This document shows positions 9,764 to 21,654 of a DNA stretch of 64,000 bases, in pieces. The notes under the pieces are model-generated. The model was given only the letters and a program-made list of their open reading frames with translations, was not told where the DNA came from and made no database searches. Positions within the stretch are counted from its first letter, which is position 1, and every line of letters starts with the position of its first letter. The position numbers were made by a program, and so were the translations under genes. This DNA comes from Pomphorhynchus laevis (taxonomy: Eukaryota > Acanthocephala > Palaeacanthocephala > Echinorhynchida > Pomphorhynchidae): assembly GCA_012934845.2 (NCBI GenBank), contig WNNJ02000455.1:1-64000 (forward strand), written 5' to 3'.

Positions 9764-10205
9764 AGCGCGGCGGACGTCGATATAAAGTTTATTCCAGGCG
9801 AGTGGGGCGGGGACGAGGAAGGATCGGAGACCATAGTTGTTGGATTAATTGGGAACGTGGAGTTAGGTGATATGACGGGAACGTAGCTATAGCGAGGCGG
9901 GGCGAGTGCTCGCTATACAAAGGAAAGCGGAGTCTGATGGCGGAGTCGAAGGCGGAGTCATCAGACTCCGCCTTCCTCGCTATACGAAAGGAAGGCGGAG
10001 TTTGATGCGGATGTGAACGGTGGACCAGGAGAGTTGGGCAAAATATGTGGATGTGTGGTCGAAGCGACGGAGACGAAAGAGCACTCGAATGGCGGAGTTG
10101 ATTATTCGTTGTAGGGGTAGCATGATAGATTTTGGAGAATTGACGAAAAGGCTAAGGCAGTAATCGATTTTAGGGAAAAGAAGCGATGAAAGAGGAGACA
10201 TACAA
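9764..10205 (-). mobile_element. LINE family A, 3'-terminal fragment
   Basis: On the minus strand the frame reads 'SSLLFPKIDYCLSLFVNSP' followed by 'LRRFDHTSTYFAQLSW', the part of LINE ORF2 beyond the RT palm. The other A copy at 18912 stops at 'LLFPKID', exactly where this one takes over with overlap. The copy is 5'-truncated at the sequence TAATCGATTTTAGGG, which is also the edge of the other two A copies. Confidence 0.65.
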
Positions 10206-11085
10206 GAATGGAAGTTGATACAGATTATTGATTAACTAATTATTTACTAACTATTTATTCCTCATTGTAGATTTTGTTGAATAAAAAACTATTGATAAAT
10301 GCATATTTACGACAACCAGGAGCATCCCTACTCAAGGATGTAGATAATTACATCCTTACTTATAAATTACTGACTATTCTTAGCTAAAAAATAAAAATGC
10401 GTAAAAGTCTTCAAATCACAAGTTTATATATAAAACATTTGTTGCTTGAGTAGAAATAAAATCGGTATAAAATGGACCTTTGAATCAATCCAAAAAGGGT
10501 TCAATTAATAAAATACATTGTTGCAATTCAAAGTCTACAGTCTGATCCTAACTCCACTAGGCAAACTAATTAGATCACAATCCTAATTCCATTGGGCAAA
10601 CTAATCGAGACTGCAAATTGCTATCCAACCAGAACTAATCACACGAATTTTAATGTAATTCAAAATCAAAATATGGAATTATAAAAGCTGTAACTTAATT
10701 ACAAATCTGCTAAGCATCATAATTGAACGAACACCTAACGTACTCACACGAGACTGATCAATATAACCTTGCAGAGTCCAAATGCGATTCTACTTTGTTC
10801 GTCTACTGATTCGACATATACGAGCGAAAGGCCCACAGCGAGGCCGCTTAATATAAACTTCCGAGCAAATGTGAGCTTCTGCTTTGTTCGACTACCGAAT
10901 TGATAAATAAAACAAACTCAACCATTGCAACGGATTTCGATGAACTACACTAGATGATATGTCCTGTGTTATGTCACTAGCCCATAAGCATCTAATGTTA
11001 AATATGTCTCTCATATTTAAAATTCATGAAGGGCATGTCGTTCTCCGACAGAAATGAAACATGACTCTTACTGAAATATAGACGC
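10206..11085. other. No gene recognised
   Basis: It contains a small tandem duplication near 10550-10615 ('cactaggcaaactaatt' and 'cattgggcaaactaatc'). Otherwise it is non-coding sequence without recognisable elements. Confidence 0.4.
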
Positions 11086-11089
11086 TAAT

Positions 11090-11645
11090 CTAGTTTCAAT
11101 TCCTGAATATATGTTATTAAGAATAGATCGTGCCAACCACCGTAACGGCGAAAGTAGTCCTTTATGCTTGAGAAAAATAGTCGTGATCAACTATTGAACA
11201 AATTGACAAAGAAAATGATGTGGAACACTTATGGTGCGGACTATATACTCGATCTGTCTCTAACATTGTCATCGATTTAGTCTACCGTTTTCCAATTACA
11301 TCGTCTTGCATACTGCTGAAATGCCTTAGTCATATTGGTAGATTCAGAAATTATTTATTATTATGAGATTTTAATCTTCCAAATACAAATTGGGATGAGT
11401 TCACGACAACCTACAAATCGGCATGATCACAAATTAATCGAATGTCTTTGCGATATGACTTTAATTCAACATTAATTCAACTGTAATTCAACATACGTCA
11501 GCCTACAAGACATACGAAAACGAAACAATCTCTTCTCGATGTAGCGATGTTGTCTCGCAAATTTGATACCCAATATCTCTATTTCGCACCTATAAGCAGC
11601 AGCGATCATTGCGTATTAATTCTAACTCTAAACCTTTTAAATAAA
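11090..11645 (+). mobile_element. CR1-like LINE endonuclease fragment
   Basis: Translated pieces read 'DFNLPNTNWDEF', 'HKLIECLCDMTL', 'QPTRHTKTKQSLLDVAM' and 'APISSSDHCVLILTL'. This is the conserved tail of a LINE apurinic-type endonuclease, where the final SDHC corresponds to the catalytic SDH motif. Frames change several times, so it is dead. It may belong to the same family as LINE B. Confidence 0.6.
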
Positions 11646-11761
11646 TAAAAATATTCTTAAAAAACTAACGTATTTCTATATAACCACTAAAAAAGGTTAC
11701 TTAAAATAAAACATTCAGAGAAAAAATAGAGAATCAAAGGTCAGCCAGTCGTTTCCATGTA

Positions 11762-11872
11762 TCATGGCCTCAGTTCCAGCAAGATCTGAGCCCTCCAGCC
11801 AATCCAACACACAGCTCTCAGACTGAACCAACCGGGGTCTTTCACCTCCCCCGAAGAGTTCAATCAAAGCGG
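11762..11872 (-). repeat. Dispersed repeat S, copy 2
   Basis: Inverted and diverged relative to 3405-3513. It shares the 'gtgaaagaccccgg' and 'gctcagatc' segments. It abuts the 3' side of the minus-strand LINE C copy and may be part of that element's untranslated sequence. Confidence 0.45.
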
Positions 11873-11873
11873 A

Positions 11874-13823
11874 CTATGATCGGTAATCGCGAGATGAGGC
11901 GCTTGAGAAACCTTGGTCTTTGCTCTGGGGGACGCGTCCCCTCGAGAAAAAAAACGCGGTAGCTTGCGAAGAGAGGTAGGAATTAAATTCGGTCAAACTC
12001 TCATTTCCAATTCTGGGGAAGAGTTGGATAGCAGCCTGGAAGAACGCCACTATTATAGGATCAAAGTAAAACCTCATTCGAAGCAACGTATCTTACTCTA
12101 TCCTCCAGCGAGTTAGTTCATGATAGGTGGTCAGTTGTTAACGGGACTGCTCCGTGCAGATTGGTTTCAACAACCACATTTTATGAAGCAGTAATATATC
12201 GAGGATACAATTTGTTGTTGAGCAATTAAAGGTAGGGGACGGTGGTTTGTGAATAAGATAGTCGTTCCTTGCGCTGCAGATTGCTGTATTAATCCAACGA
12301 CCAGTTCTGTCACTGAAGTCACCAAGTAACATGTCATAGCCACTACCGAAAATACTATCCAGGAGGTTACGGTTCTTGTAAATATCCCCTGGACGGATGT
12401 AGATAGTGGCTACACTGATGCGTTTCCCGTTCTTACAGAGTGATATAGCTTAGCAAGACAGGGCTGAACAAGAGCAGTTTAACAGGATGGGAGATCTAAA
12501 GGAGCATTTAACTAGGGTTATAAGACCTTGAGATGAAAATGAGTGATGTGGGGTTATGTACGGAGTATAGTGGGTGTAGATGTGCTTTGGTATAAATTGA
12601 GTAATGTTTTGGAGGAGACGGATAGACCGCGTCTTCTGAAAGACTACAACATCTGTAGCTCTACTAGATAAAAGTCTAAGGGCAGAAGCTCCTCCGAATT
12701 CCACTGAAGGATATTCAGTGAAAAAGGATCTTGATTACTTTGTATTGTGCTAATCTAGCTGGAGTGAGATGCCTCCACCTAGTCCGACATATGTGGTGTT
12801 GCCCTCCCCACACCCTGTCAGACAAGTTAGAGGCACTTTCCCCTGGCCGTTATATTAATTTCCCTTCTTTGTTTCAGTCAGGAAATTCCACGCCTTTTCC
12901 TGTATGTAAACTATCAAGGGAGCGAATGAGTTCGTGGATGAATGTCTTTTTGCTGATTTCTAATTGAGGGCGCTGGCTGGGATGTGGCGGGTGATTGTAG
13001 CGTCGCAAGAGCGTTTTTATCAGCGCCTCAAGATCAAAAAATCTTGCCTTTAAATCGCACAACTTCATATTCAGTGCTGACTAGGAATCAGCATCAGGAT
13101 GAGTATGGACTGCCGGAATCTTGTAGTCTAATGAGAACTTCTTTCTCAAAGGGCCCAGAGGTCTCTTTTGGTAGACTTTAAACACCTTACATTTCCGAGA
13201 CCATGCCGGAAGTTGTTGGCCACAGTTCTTGCAGCAGGCTGCTTCACTGCATGGTTGGGTGCGTTCTTCATCTGTTAAACCACAAACTCAGCAGGATTCC
13301 CTAAGGAGCAAGAGGAGTTTTAGTACCCCATGCGTGGCAACTGTTGCAGTGAGGGTACGTTAGATTGTTAAACTCAATAACCGTAAAACCCAAGTTTTTA
13401 ACCAAGAAACAGGTTGCATCTTGATTTCTCGATGAATAATGCATTTTCCTCGGATGTCGTTGCAAAAGCAATGAGAAGGTGGGGGTCTCCCTTCCCCTTG
13501 ATAAAACGGATATTTGTAAATTTATAAACTGATTCAAGTGTTTTAATATCTTCGGAGTTAATCTCCGGAATGATATTATTGATTTTAACGGTAGCTTAAA
13601 TTGACTGATATTTTATTGTGGCATTATGAGCCAGAGATTCGTAAGCAAATGTGATGAATTCTTCGGCAAGGCTGGAGGCCGTAAAAGAGATTTGATAGCT
13701 GTTCCCTTTAATTTTAGATAAGTTTAAAATAACTCGATTCTTATAACTATTAACGAAGTCACGCAGAAACTCTGCAAAATAGTTTTGTTTAGCAATCGGA
13801 ACAATAGGTGTTAGGGACACCAA
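11874..13823 (-). mobile_element. LINE family C (I/Jockey-like), minus copy
   Basis: Read from 13823 downward: an ORF1 piece (13823-13596, 'NSYKNRVILNLSKIKGNSYQ'; 13537-13301, 'FLVKNLGFTVIEFNNL'), a linker (13068-12874), an endonuclease N-terminus (12704-12450, 'SSQGLITLVKCSF'), an endonuclease middle (12332-12138, 'LLGDFSDRTGRWINTA', where GDF is the catalytic loop), and the start of the RT linker (12086-11874). It is truncated before the RT palm and has several frame changes. The plus copy at 13850-17400 shows the same pieces in the same order, so identity within the family is secure; the clade is inferred. Confidence 0.65.
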
Positions 13824-13849
13824 ATAATACTTTAGCAGTATTATTTGCG

Positions 13850-16800
13850 TTTTTTAAACTTCATATATTTACTATTGTGTTTCGCTTTACTCAAATAAGC
13901 TTGGACTCGATCTGTTGTTCGTTATTCTGGCCCATATTCACGAAAAATAATTGTCAAAATCAGATAAGGAAAAACATGTGTGACAGAAGTTCAAAAGATT
14001 CAGTTTTGGCAACGAAAATTACTAATGATAGTATGAACTTGACTTATTCTAATTCAAAGATGAGCTGGAGGTAAGTGATTTGTTATCTAATTTTCAAAAA
14101 GATACTGGAGTACTCTCACTATTCCAAAACTTAACAATCTGGCAATAATTGCGTTTTCCCAGCCCTTAGGAAAGGTATAAGCCTTTCAATTATTTCCAAA
14201 GAGATTTTGTAATGAAGTATAATAGCAGAGCTATTTTCAATTCTGTTCTTATGTTTGAAGCTAGTATGAATAGATCCTTTGCCAATTCTGATTTAATGCA
14301 CGAATATGAAAAACATTTTGTAAAAAATCTTGCCCATTTTGGTAATCAACAGCTAAAGCCTATTTTGGCTACAGCCAAAATTTCCAATTTCCCTCCCCAG
14401 TTAGAGGAGGATGACTAGATTTCATTAGAATTGATGTATAAGATATGCTCTGTTCGTACAGTTAAGTCAAAGACTGGCCAGGATTTGCCGATAGCGTTCT
14501 GTACCGTTGAAACTGGCCACGCAGAAACTCTGCAAGATCGGCCTCAAACCCCTTTTTGGGGTATAACTTAATATTCACAATACTAGAACAAGATAACTTG
14601 CCCTACCCGAACTCTAACGTATGCCACAAGTGGGGACACTGGGGTCATCCTGTTCTTCTACTAGAGTCTGTGGAGACTGTGGTTCAGACTCCTGCGATTA
14701 TCTTCTAAACAGGGAGAAGTGCGGGGCTTCCCCCGTGGACCACCCCACCCTGTACAAGAGATGCAGGCATTTCAAAGCCTATCAACGAACCTTCGCAAGT
14801 CAAGCACCTAAGAATCTAAGATATTCTACTGATTCTTATTCCGTTACCGCTACTGACAGAATGTCTAACAAAGACATCATCCAGTTGATGGATGAAAACA
14901 AATCAATTCATTCTGGGTCAAATGAAACGTATGATGTCCACTCTCGTATCCGCCCTAATTGGAACTACAAATATTCCCAAGACGACGATACCGGAACTGA
15001 CGATGCCACATTCTAAGAAACGAGGAGCCTCTGCCCCCACAGTTCCCCCAGTAAAAGTTGGCAAATTGATAAAGCAAAGATGCGCCTAAATCATGGTAAA
15101 TGAAGATATCGTCCGTAGGCAAGTGCCCACACTGGGCGGCGTTGGTGGAGGAGGGGGCAACCCTTCCGCCTCTAGCTCCGTCTAGGGATGAGGCAATCCC
15201 ACCCAGCTTACCTAACATAATGCAGAGTACTCGTGAGCATTTTTTACTAAATATCCTTTAGTGTAATTCGGGGGGAGCTTCTGCTCTTAGACTTCTATCT
15301 GGTAGATATGCAGATGTTATAGTCCTTCAGAAGACATAGTCTATCCGTCTCCCCCAGGACATTACTCGATTCATCCCTAAGCACATTCGTACCGACTATA
15401 CTCCGTACATGACCTCACCTCACTCCTCTTCTTCTCAAGGACTCTTGACCTTGGTTAAATGCTCCTTAGGATCTTCCTCCTATTAAACTATTCTTGCCCA
15501 GCCCTGTCTTGTTTAGTAGTTTCACTCTGTAAGAACGGTAAACGCCTCAGTCTAGCCAATGTCTACATTCGTCCGGGTGAAATTCACAATAATCGTGGCC
15601 TCCTGGATAGAATAATAGACAGTGGTTACGACATGGTACTAGGTGACTTCAACGACAGAACTAGTCGTTGTATTAATGTTGCACTTCGCAGAGCCAGGAA
15701 CGGTTATCTTATTCAAAAGCCACCGTCCCCTGCCTTTCATTACACTTCAACGAACTCACTCCTTGGCTTATTACTGCTCAATTATAGGTGGTTATTGAAA
15801 CATTTTTGTACGGAGCAGTCGCGGCAACAGCTATCCACCTATCATGCCTTGATTCGTTTGCAAATAGAAGAGGATCCGCTGCTTCGAAGGAGATTCCTGT
15901 TTTAATACGATCATAGTGGCTTTATTTCAGGCAGCTATGCAACGCTTCCCCCGAATTTGTAATGAGAGTTTAACCGAATTTAATTCCTTCCCCTCTTCGC
16001 AAGCTACCGCGATACTTTCGACTACCTATAAAGGCCGTATTTTCAGTCCCACTCCGACAAAGCTCAAGACCTTGTCATACTTGATAGGTCTTCCCAATCT
16101 CTCTGCTTCTGCCAGGCAAGTTTTCTTGAAAGAATATTGGAGCACTAGATTTAGGTCCCAACTGAGTAAGGATATGGCTAGCATTGCTTCCCTTAGTCCA
16201 GCTGTCTTCCTTCTGGAAGATATTTAAGAAGAAGAAGTTTGTCTATTGGAGGGATAGGGCATTGAGTTGGATTGTTAAAATAAGTCTTAATAAAGTTTTG
16301 GAGGAGTCACTATCCTTAATAATTATGGGCCCCTCAATCACCCCCAGCCAACCCCGCCTTCGGGTGACTTCATGTGTAGAGACTTATCTTTTACAGATAT
16401 TCCCAACTTCTGCGGGAATCTTCCAGGGACCTCCAAATCCGTCGCTCCACTCTCTACTCGTGTCTGTCAGATGTTGTCAGCCGAACAAAGAAGAGAAGTG
16501 GCCGTAACAATGCTATTAGCCGCCCATCTGATGTGGCCGGCATCAACATCAGTAGACGTAAATTTCTACCGAAGAAAATCCGGTCTCATGTCCTAAAGAC
16601 CTGCGACCTATATCGATTCAAAATTCCCCCGTATCGAACAACGAAAAAGTGCTTGCGCGTAGAATCCGTGATCATTTAAGTAGGCGAAATGTGATCCCAC
16701 CTGAGATCGAAGGTTGCTCGGTCCATTCAGCTGTAGGTGAAGTGCATCAGTTTTGTTAGGAGAATAGTCATCAACTTGCTGTGGCTGTTTTGCTTGATTT

Positions 16801-17400
16801 TTCTGCTGCATTTGACTGCGCCTCCATTCCCTTTGTTATCTCTTCTCTCAGGTCCCTCGGGTTGCCTGCGAGAATTGTTTACTGGGTGGAGATACTGCTG
16901 TACACCAAGCCATTCTACTATGAAGACGATTCTGATGCGCGTCAGTTTTACCCTATTACGGGTGTGTCTCAAGGTCCCCCTCTTTCCCACATACTATATC
17001 TTGCTTCTTTCATTAATCTCTTTAAAATATTTAAACGTGAACAACGTCTATTGGTATACGCTGATGATACCACATCCATGTTCTCTGGCGCAGGTGCAAA
17101 GACGTAGTCTCGGACATCAGTCGATTCTCTTTAAGATTATAAGACCAGTAACCAAAGTCCAATCTTATTTTAAACTCCGCCAAATCGCAGGTGGTTGTCT
17201 TTCATGGCACCCCTGCAACAAAGCAAAAACTTAAGAGATTAGCACTCTCTGCACTCTTCTCCATTTTGACTAATCAACCACTCCCTACCTTCACAAGTCG
17301 AGTAAAATACCTGGGGTTCACCATAACGGTGAACTGGTCAGCGAAAGCTGATCCGGACAGACGCAAACGTTTCCTGAAGAAAGCTAGGTGAGCCCAGAAA
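13850..17400 (+). mobile_element. LINE family C (I/Jockey-like), plus copy
   Basis: ORF1: 13980-14420 ('SFANSDLMHEYEKHFVKNL') and 14621-15016, whose cysteines ('CGDCGSDSC', then 'REKCG') form a gag-like zinc-finger cluster. ORF2: endonuclease 15240-15800 ('MVLGDFNDRTSRCINVA'), linker 15840-16600, and RT 16605-17390 with 'AVLLDFSAAFDCASIPF' (motif A), 'PITGVSQGPPLSHILYL' (motif B) and 'LLVYADDTTSMFSGAG' (motif C, YADD catalytic). The frame breaks repeatedly, so this copy is inactive, but its layout is nearly full length. It stands head to head with the minus copy, the two ORF1 ends meeting near 13825-13850. Confidence 0.7.
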
Positions 17401-17488
17401 CGGGCTTAGCATCTGACTGTCTTTTTTAGTTATTTTTGTTAAGTTATTTATTTAAGAAATTCCTTGTTATTATTATTTAGAACAATAA

Positions 17489-17700
17489 TTATTTAGAATT
17501 TTCGTGAGCGAATGTGATGAATTCTTCGGCAAGGATAGATGCCGTAAAGGAGATTTGATAGCTGTTCCCTTGAATTTTAGATGAGTTTAAAATAACTCGA
17601 TTCTTATAACTATTAAGGAAGTCACGCAGAAACTCTGCAAAATAGTTCTTCTGTTTAGCAATCGGAGCAATTGTTGTTAGGGGCACCAAATTGGATTTCT
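17489..17700 (-). mobile_element. LINE family C ORF1 fragment
   Basis: The minus-strand frame ('NSYKNRVILNSSKIQGNSYQ') is nearly the same as the ORF1 start of the copy at 13596-13823. Only this ORF1 segment is present, immediately beyond the 3' end of the plus copy. Confidence 0.6.
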
Positions 17701-17811
17701 TTTTAAAAGGGGTAAGCTCAGCAAGCGCTTCTCCCTCGTTAACATGCTCTATTGAAAATTCACTAACCTGTAATGAGTTGTCTTTGAAAATGAGTTGTCT
17801 TCCTCCAGCCG

Positions 17812-17855
17812 ACTACGGAGTAAGTACTTCGTAGTCGGCTGGAGGAATGTACGTG
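17812..17855. repeat. Perfect short palindrome
   Basis: Sixteen-base arms, CCTCCAGCCGACTACG and its complement, surround a 12-base centre. The DNA could form a cruciform. It lies inside LINE C ORF1-like sequence and looks like a fold-back copying product. Confidence 0.7.
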
Positions 17856-17859
17856 CTTA

Positions 17860-18690
17860 CATCGTCGAAGGGAGAAGAATAGTTTGATGATTTCATCTTC
17901 GCTGCTGTTTTTGTAGTATTATTCGGGTTTTTAAAAAGCTTCGATAGCTCTGACACACGTTTACTGTTGCACATTTTTCGGTATGACTGCTGATTGACGT
18001 TTTAAATAGACGAACTGTTCCAAATCAACAAAGCCTCAGTGTATAGAAGGCACACATTTCCGCCATAAACGATGAACTACGGGTACTTGTTTTCTTCACC
18101 TACATTTGTAAGTGTATATGCAGCCTGGTTGAAGTTTTCTAAACCGCCAGTACGTTAATAAATCGTTTTTCTCCCTTGAGTCGTTCTAAAAAGCGTTTAG
18201 TTCCACCATGATTTGACCAAGAATTGATTGGTCTATTAAGATATCGTGACTTAGAGTGGAAACGCTTGCTTATTACCTCAGCGAATTACAACACCTATAA
18301 AATCCAGCGAAATGTTTGCACTCGTTAAGCGACAAAAAAAGCTGTGAATATGTGCTCAATCGTGTATTTCCTGAAACATCGTCAAATATACGCATACATG
18401 AAAAGATCCCTAAATTTCCAAGCTTTCAGCATTAATTAATAAAATCGATAATTTGATCACATAAGGTGGAGACAGAACCAATCTACTAGCCACCTTTTTC
18501 GCTAATGCTTTCAACTATGAAGATAAGTATAAAGTTGATGAATTTGAGGAGCGTCAGCCTACAATAAATTCCCACGAACACATTCCTTTCTCACTACATT
18601 ACATTTTATTCGAACTTATCAGTTTGAAACAACATTCATAGTCTAAATACTAATTAAGAATACGATTAATCACGTAATGTGAATTCTTCA
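17860..18690. other. No gene recognised
   Basis: Mixed AT-rich sequence downstream of the LINE C ORF1 fragment. No recognisable domains, RNA genes or repeats in the window. Confidence 0.35.
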
Positions 18691-18695
18691 TCCAT

Positions 18696-18890
18696 TTAAA
18701 AATCATCATCAGCGTCGTGGCTGTAAATAGAGCGTGCGCGATTACCTTCAGCCGGGCAACGAAAATCAGCTCGCCACATAACGTCGTCAGCAAACGTTAC
18801 CGATTTGTGGGGTCGTTTTTTTCGTCCCTCGTGTTTGGTGCAGTATTCGTCACAAGTACCGCAGTTCTTCACTACGGTACAGTTCTTCAC
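18696..18890 (-). CDS. Small unexplained frame with PP1-docking-like motif
   Basis: The minus-strand frame of about 64 codons ends in a stop at 18696. It contains four cysteines near its start ('CTVVKNCGTCDEYC') and 'HKSVTFADDVMWRAD', in which KSVTF fits the RVxF motif used by regulators of protein phosphatase 1. Composition is more balanced than the flanks. Its upstream side runs into a short tandem repeat (about 18850-18910) and then LINE A, so it may be the last exon or relic of a host gene cut by insertion. It could also be chance. Function unknown. Confidence 0.25.
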   Translation of the reverse strand: MKNCTVVKNCGTCDEYCTKHEGRKKRPHKSVTFADDVMWRADFRCPAEGNRARSIYSHDADDDF

Positions 18891-18911
18891 TACGGTACTT
18901 CACTACGGTAC
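18850..18911. repeat. Short tandem repeat at LINE junction
   Basis: Units of 'ttcactacggtac' recur three to four times, ending at the 5'-truncated edge of the LINE A copy. This may be a slippage or filler product of LINE insertion. Confidence 0.6.
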
Positions 18912-20050
18912 TTAATCGATTTTAGGGAAAAGAAGCGATGAAAGAAGAGACATACAAGAACGGAAGTCGATAAGGGAGCGGATACGGCGGATGTCACTGA
19001 TAATTAACTTAGACGAGCGGACCTTGTCACGGACGAAGGGTTTAAGGGAAAGGTGATCATCGAAATTGAAGCCTAAAGAAGTGAGATTGTGTACAACGGG
19101 GATGATCAATGAGGCAAAAGATACAGTGGGATGATATATGTTTGGTTTACGGGGAAGGATCCACATTATTTTGGACTTTTCGGGGTTTAGAACGAGATGG
19201 AGATTGGATAGACATTCGTAGATAGAAGAAAGACTGTTGGAGGCAGAAATGACGATATCGTGTATGCGATGTGCGGGTGCATGAGCATAGATGAGGATGT
19301 CATCAGCGTATTGCATGACGTTAGAGGAGAAAGCTTTGATAAACGGAGAGATCGCCAAGTAGAGGAGAGAAAAGCAAGGGACCTAGGACTGAATCTTGTG
19401 GGACCCCGCAAAAGATAGGGATGGGAGGGAGGATGATGAATTAAAACAGACGCGAAATGAACAGTCAGGTAGATATGATGCAAACCATGCTACGGAGGAA
19501 GAAGAAAAGCCATAATCATAACGAAGGCGACAAAGGAGGACGGAGTGGTCGACAATGTCGAAGGCGGAGGAGAGGTCGAGGGATATGAGAACACTATATT
19601 GAGCCATGCCTCGAGAAATGAGTAAGTCGTTGTAAACTTTCATGCAGGCGATTTCTGTGAAGTGATTAGAGCGGAAAGCGGTTTGGAAAGGAGGGTTCAG
19701 ATTAGATGAGGAGAGATAAGCGTTGATCTGTATTAAGATGAGGCGTTCTAAGGGAGGGTTCGAGCGATTGTTTCTTTAGGAGGGAACGAAGGATTGCGGA
19801 TTTCCAGTGTGACGGGAAGATACGACTGCGGATGGACGAGTTAAACAAGGTTGTGAGAAAAGGGGATATCTATGAGCATATGGATTTAAGTATGTGGGTA
19901 GCCAGGGGTTGACAGGTGAGGTTTTGCTGGGCAAGGACATGAGAACATATGATACTTCGTTAGGTGAGACAGGGAGAAGACGAAAGAGTTCCGGGAGAAT
20001 GAGGCTAGACGGGGCAGAGTGGGATAGGTTGGAAACCGGTGTGTGTGGAT
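18912..20050 (-). mobile_element. LINE family A (L2/CR1-like), internal RT copy
   Basis: Minus-strand pieces: 19643-19383 ('LISLDLSSAFDIVDHSVLL', RT motif A) and 19358-18912 ('MQYADDILIYAHAPAHRI', motif C, then 'LVLNPEKSKIMWILP' and 'LTSLGFNFDDHLSL'). Earlier RT sequence to about 20050 is frame-disrupted. The element ends at 18912 within 'LLFPKID', at the TAATCGATTTTAGGG boundary shared with the other A copies. Confidence 0.7.
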
Positions 20051-20185
20051 AGGATATGTGGATATAATGGGAGAAGATCGTTAACCACTATATGCACGAA
20101 TTCTATCTTCGCGTAGTATTAACTTTGATTCATGTTTTAATCACTACTAATTATCAAAATTCTTTACTCAATATAATATGTTGTA

Positions 20186-20505
20186 ATATGGTTATATCTC
20201 GTTTTATAATAATCAGAATAAGCAATTAGGTATTTATTTAACACGATAGATCTGTAACATACAAATAAAGGTTTATAGAGAATACAAGAAATGTAAAAGA
20301 AAAGTTATTACAACATTATTCCCCACTTATTTTCTGTTTTCTTTCTTAGTTTCTCTATCGGACTGATACTCTTATTGTCCTTTATAATCATTGAAGCACT
20401 GGAGAATTCGATAATGTCTCGAGACCTTTTATTTATGGGTAACATGTTTCCCTAACTGGTTTATTTAAGTTAACGTCAGCGTTGATGTTGTTGAAGACAA
20501 ATTCA
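20186..20505 (-). repeat. Long direct repeat, left copy (LTR-like)
   Basis: About 310 bp closely similar by eye to 23828-24140 in the same orientation. It contains 'gttattacaacattattccc' and 'cgatagatctgtaacat'. The pair brackets a gypsy-like fossil, so these are probably its long terminal repeats. The close match implies a fairly recent insertion. Confidence 0.6.
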
Positions 20506-21350
20506 ATACCTTGTTTAAATAATTAATCTGCTTTTTGTTTTTATTTGTTGTCGAATCTTCTTCGTTTTTGACTGTGCCTTATTAGGAGGCGAGATGTTGA
20601 GTTGACATATTGTGTAGTTTGTCTGATTTTTCTTGAGCAATCGAGTACGACGGATATGAGTGAGAACTCAACTTATTATAAGTTGTCTCATTTATAGATT
20701 ACAAAGTAGTCCACGAATGGAAGATAATACCTCGAATAACACCTTTCTATTTCTACGGATAGCTATTTAGTTTTTAATGCTAGTAATATTATCCTCCAGA
20801 GCGTTCATTTAATCTTTCACGTTGTATGTTCGCTTGTGATCTCTATGTCGTTGTTTGTCTTGCTACAATTCCATTCTCGGACAGTTAATGCTTACAGAAT
20901 CGTTATTAAAAAGCGGATTCTAGGACATAATGTATATACGATGGGCATCCGCAAAAATACACGATGCTCTGTATGTATTACTTGGTAATTTCAGAAGAAG
21001 TATCTTTAACGGCAAATGCAAATGGTTAACTGCTAAATTCATCAAAGTTCACTGTCAGTTAACTTTGATAATGGGCCTTTAAAATCAACCGATATTATTT
21101 CCAGAGAAGTAGCTTTGATAAGATGATATATCTTCGATTTAAGATGCAAGGTTCTTGCTCCGGACAAAGTATATCATTCTCGTCATCCTAGGATTCACTA
21201 GTTGCTCATGAAGTATTTTATAGTTGTCAGATGACTCAAAAATTCACATACATCTCGAGACAAAAGTCAGCTGATAAGTTTATTGACTCAGGTCTGTACT
21301 ATACTTGATAAGCGAAACTTAAAGTTTTATTTTCCAGCGAACGATTTTAT
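20506..21350 (-). mobile_element. Ty3/gypsy-like retroelement fossil, integrase region
   Basis: On the minus strand there is integrase-like sequence with 'LIKATSLEIISVDFKGPL', a segment conserved before the gypsy integrase core, and a degraded core after it. It lies between the long direct repeats at 20186-20505 and 23828-24140. A LINE A copy (21655-23270) has inserted into the interior. The copy is broken many times. Confidence 0.6.
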
Positions 21351-21654
21351 CATTTTTATTTTTTAGCGCTTGTTATTATCTAGCATAAAGACAACTGACT
21401 TCTGGTTTATAATAAGTCTAAACGGTTGGAGCACACTAAAATGTCATTAAGTTCTTAGAGTTTTATTTATGACGTACACTTTTTTCTCGGTGATGTGATA
21501 ACTCTTTTCACTGATGTTTAATATTCGCGAAAAAAAGGCTGCCGGTCTTTCGTTTTGGAATAACGTGGCTCCAATTGCATTAACCGAGGCGTCCGTCAGT
21601 AATTTCCTAGAATCGAGGAAAAGACGAGGCGTCCGTCTTTTCCCTAGAATCGAT

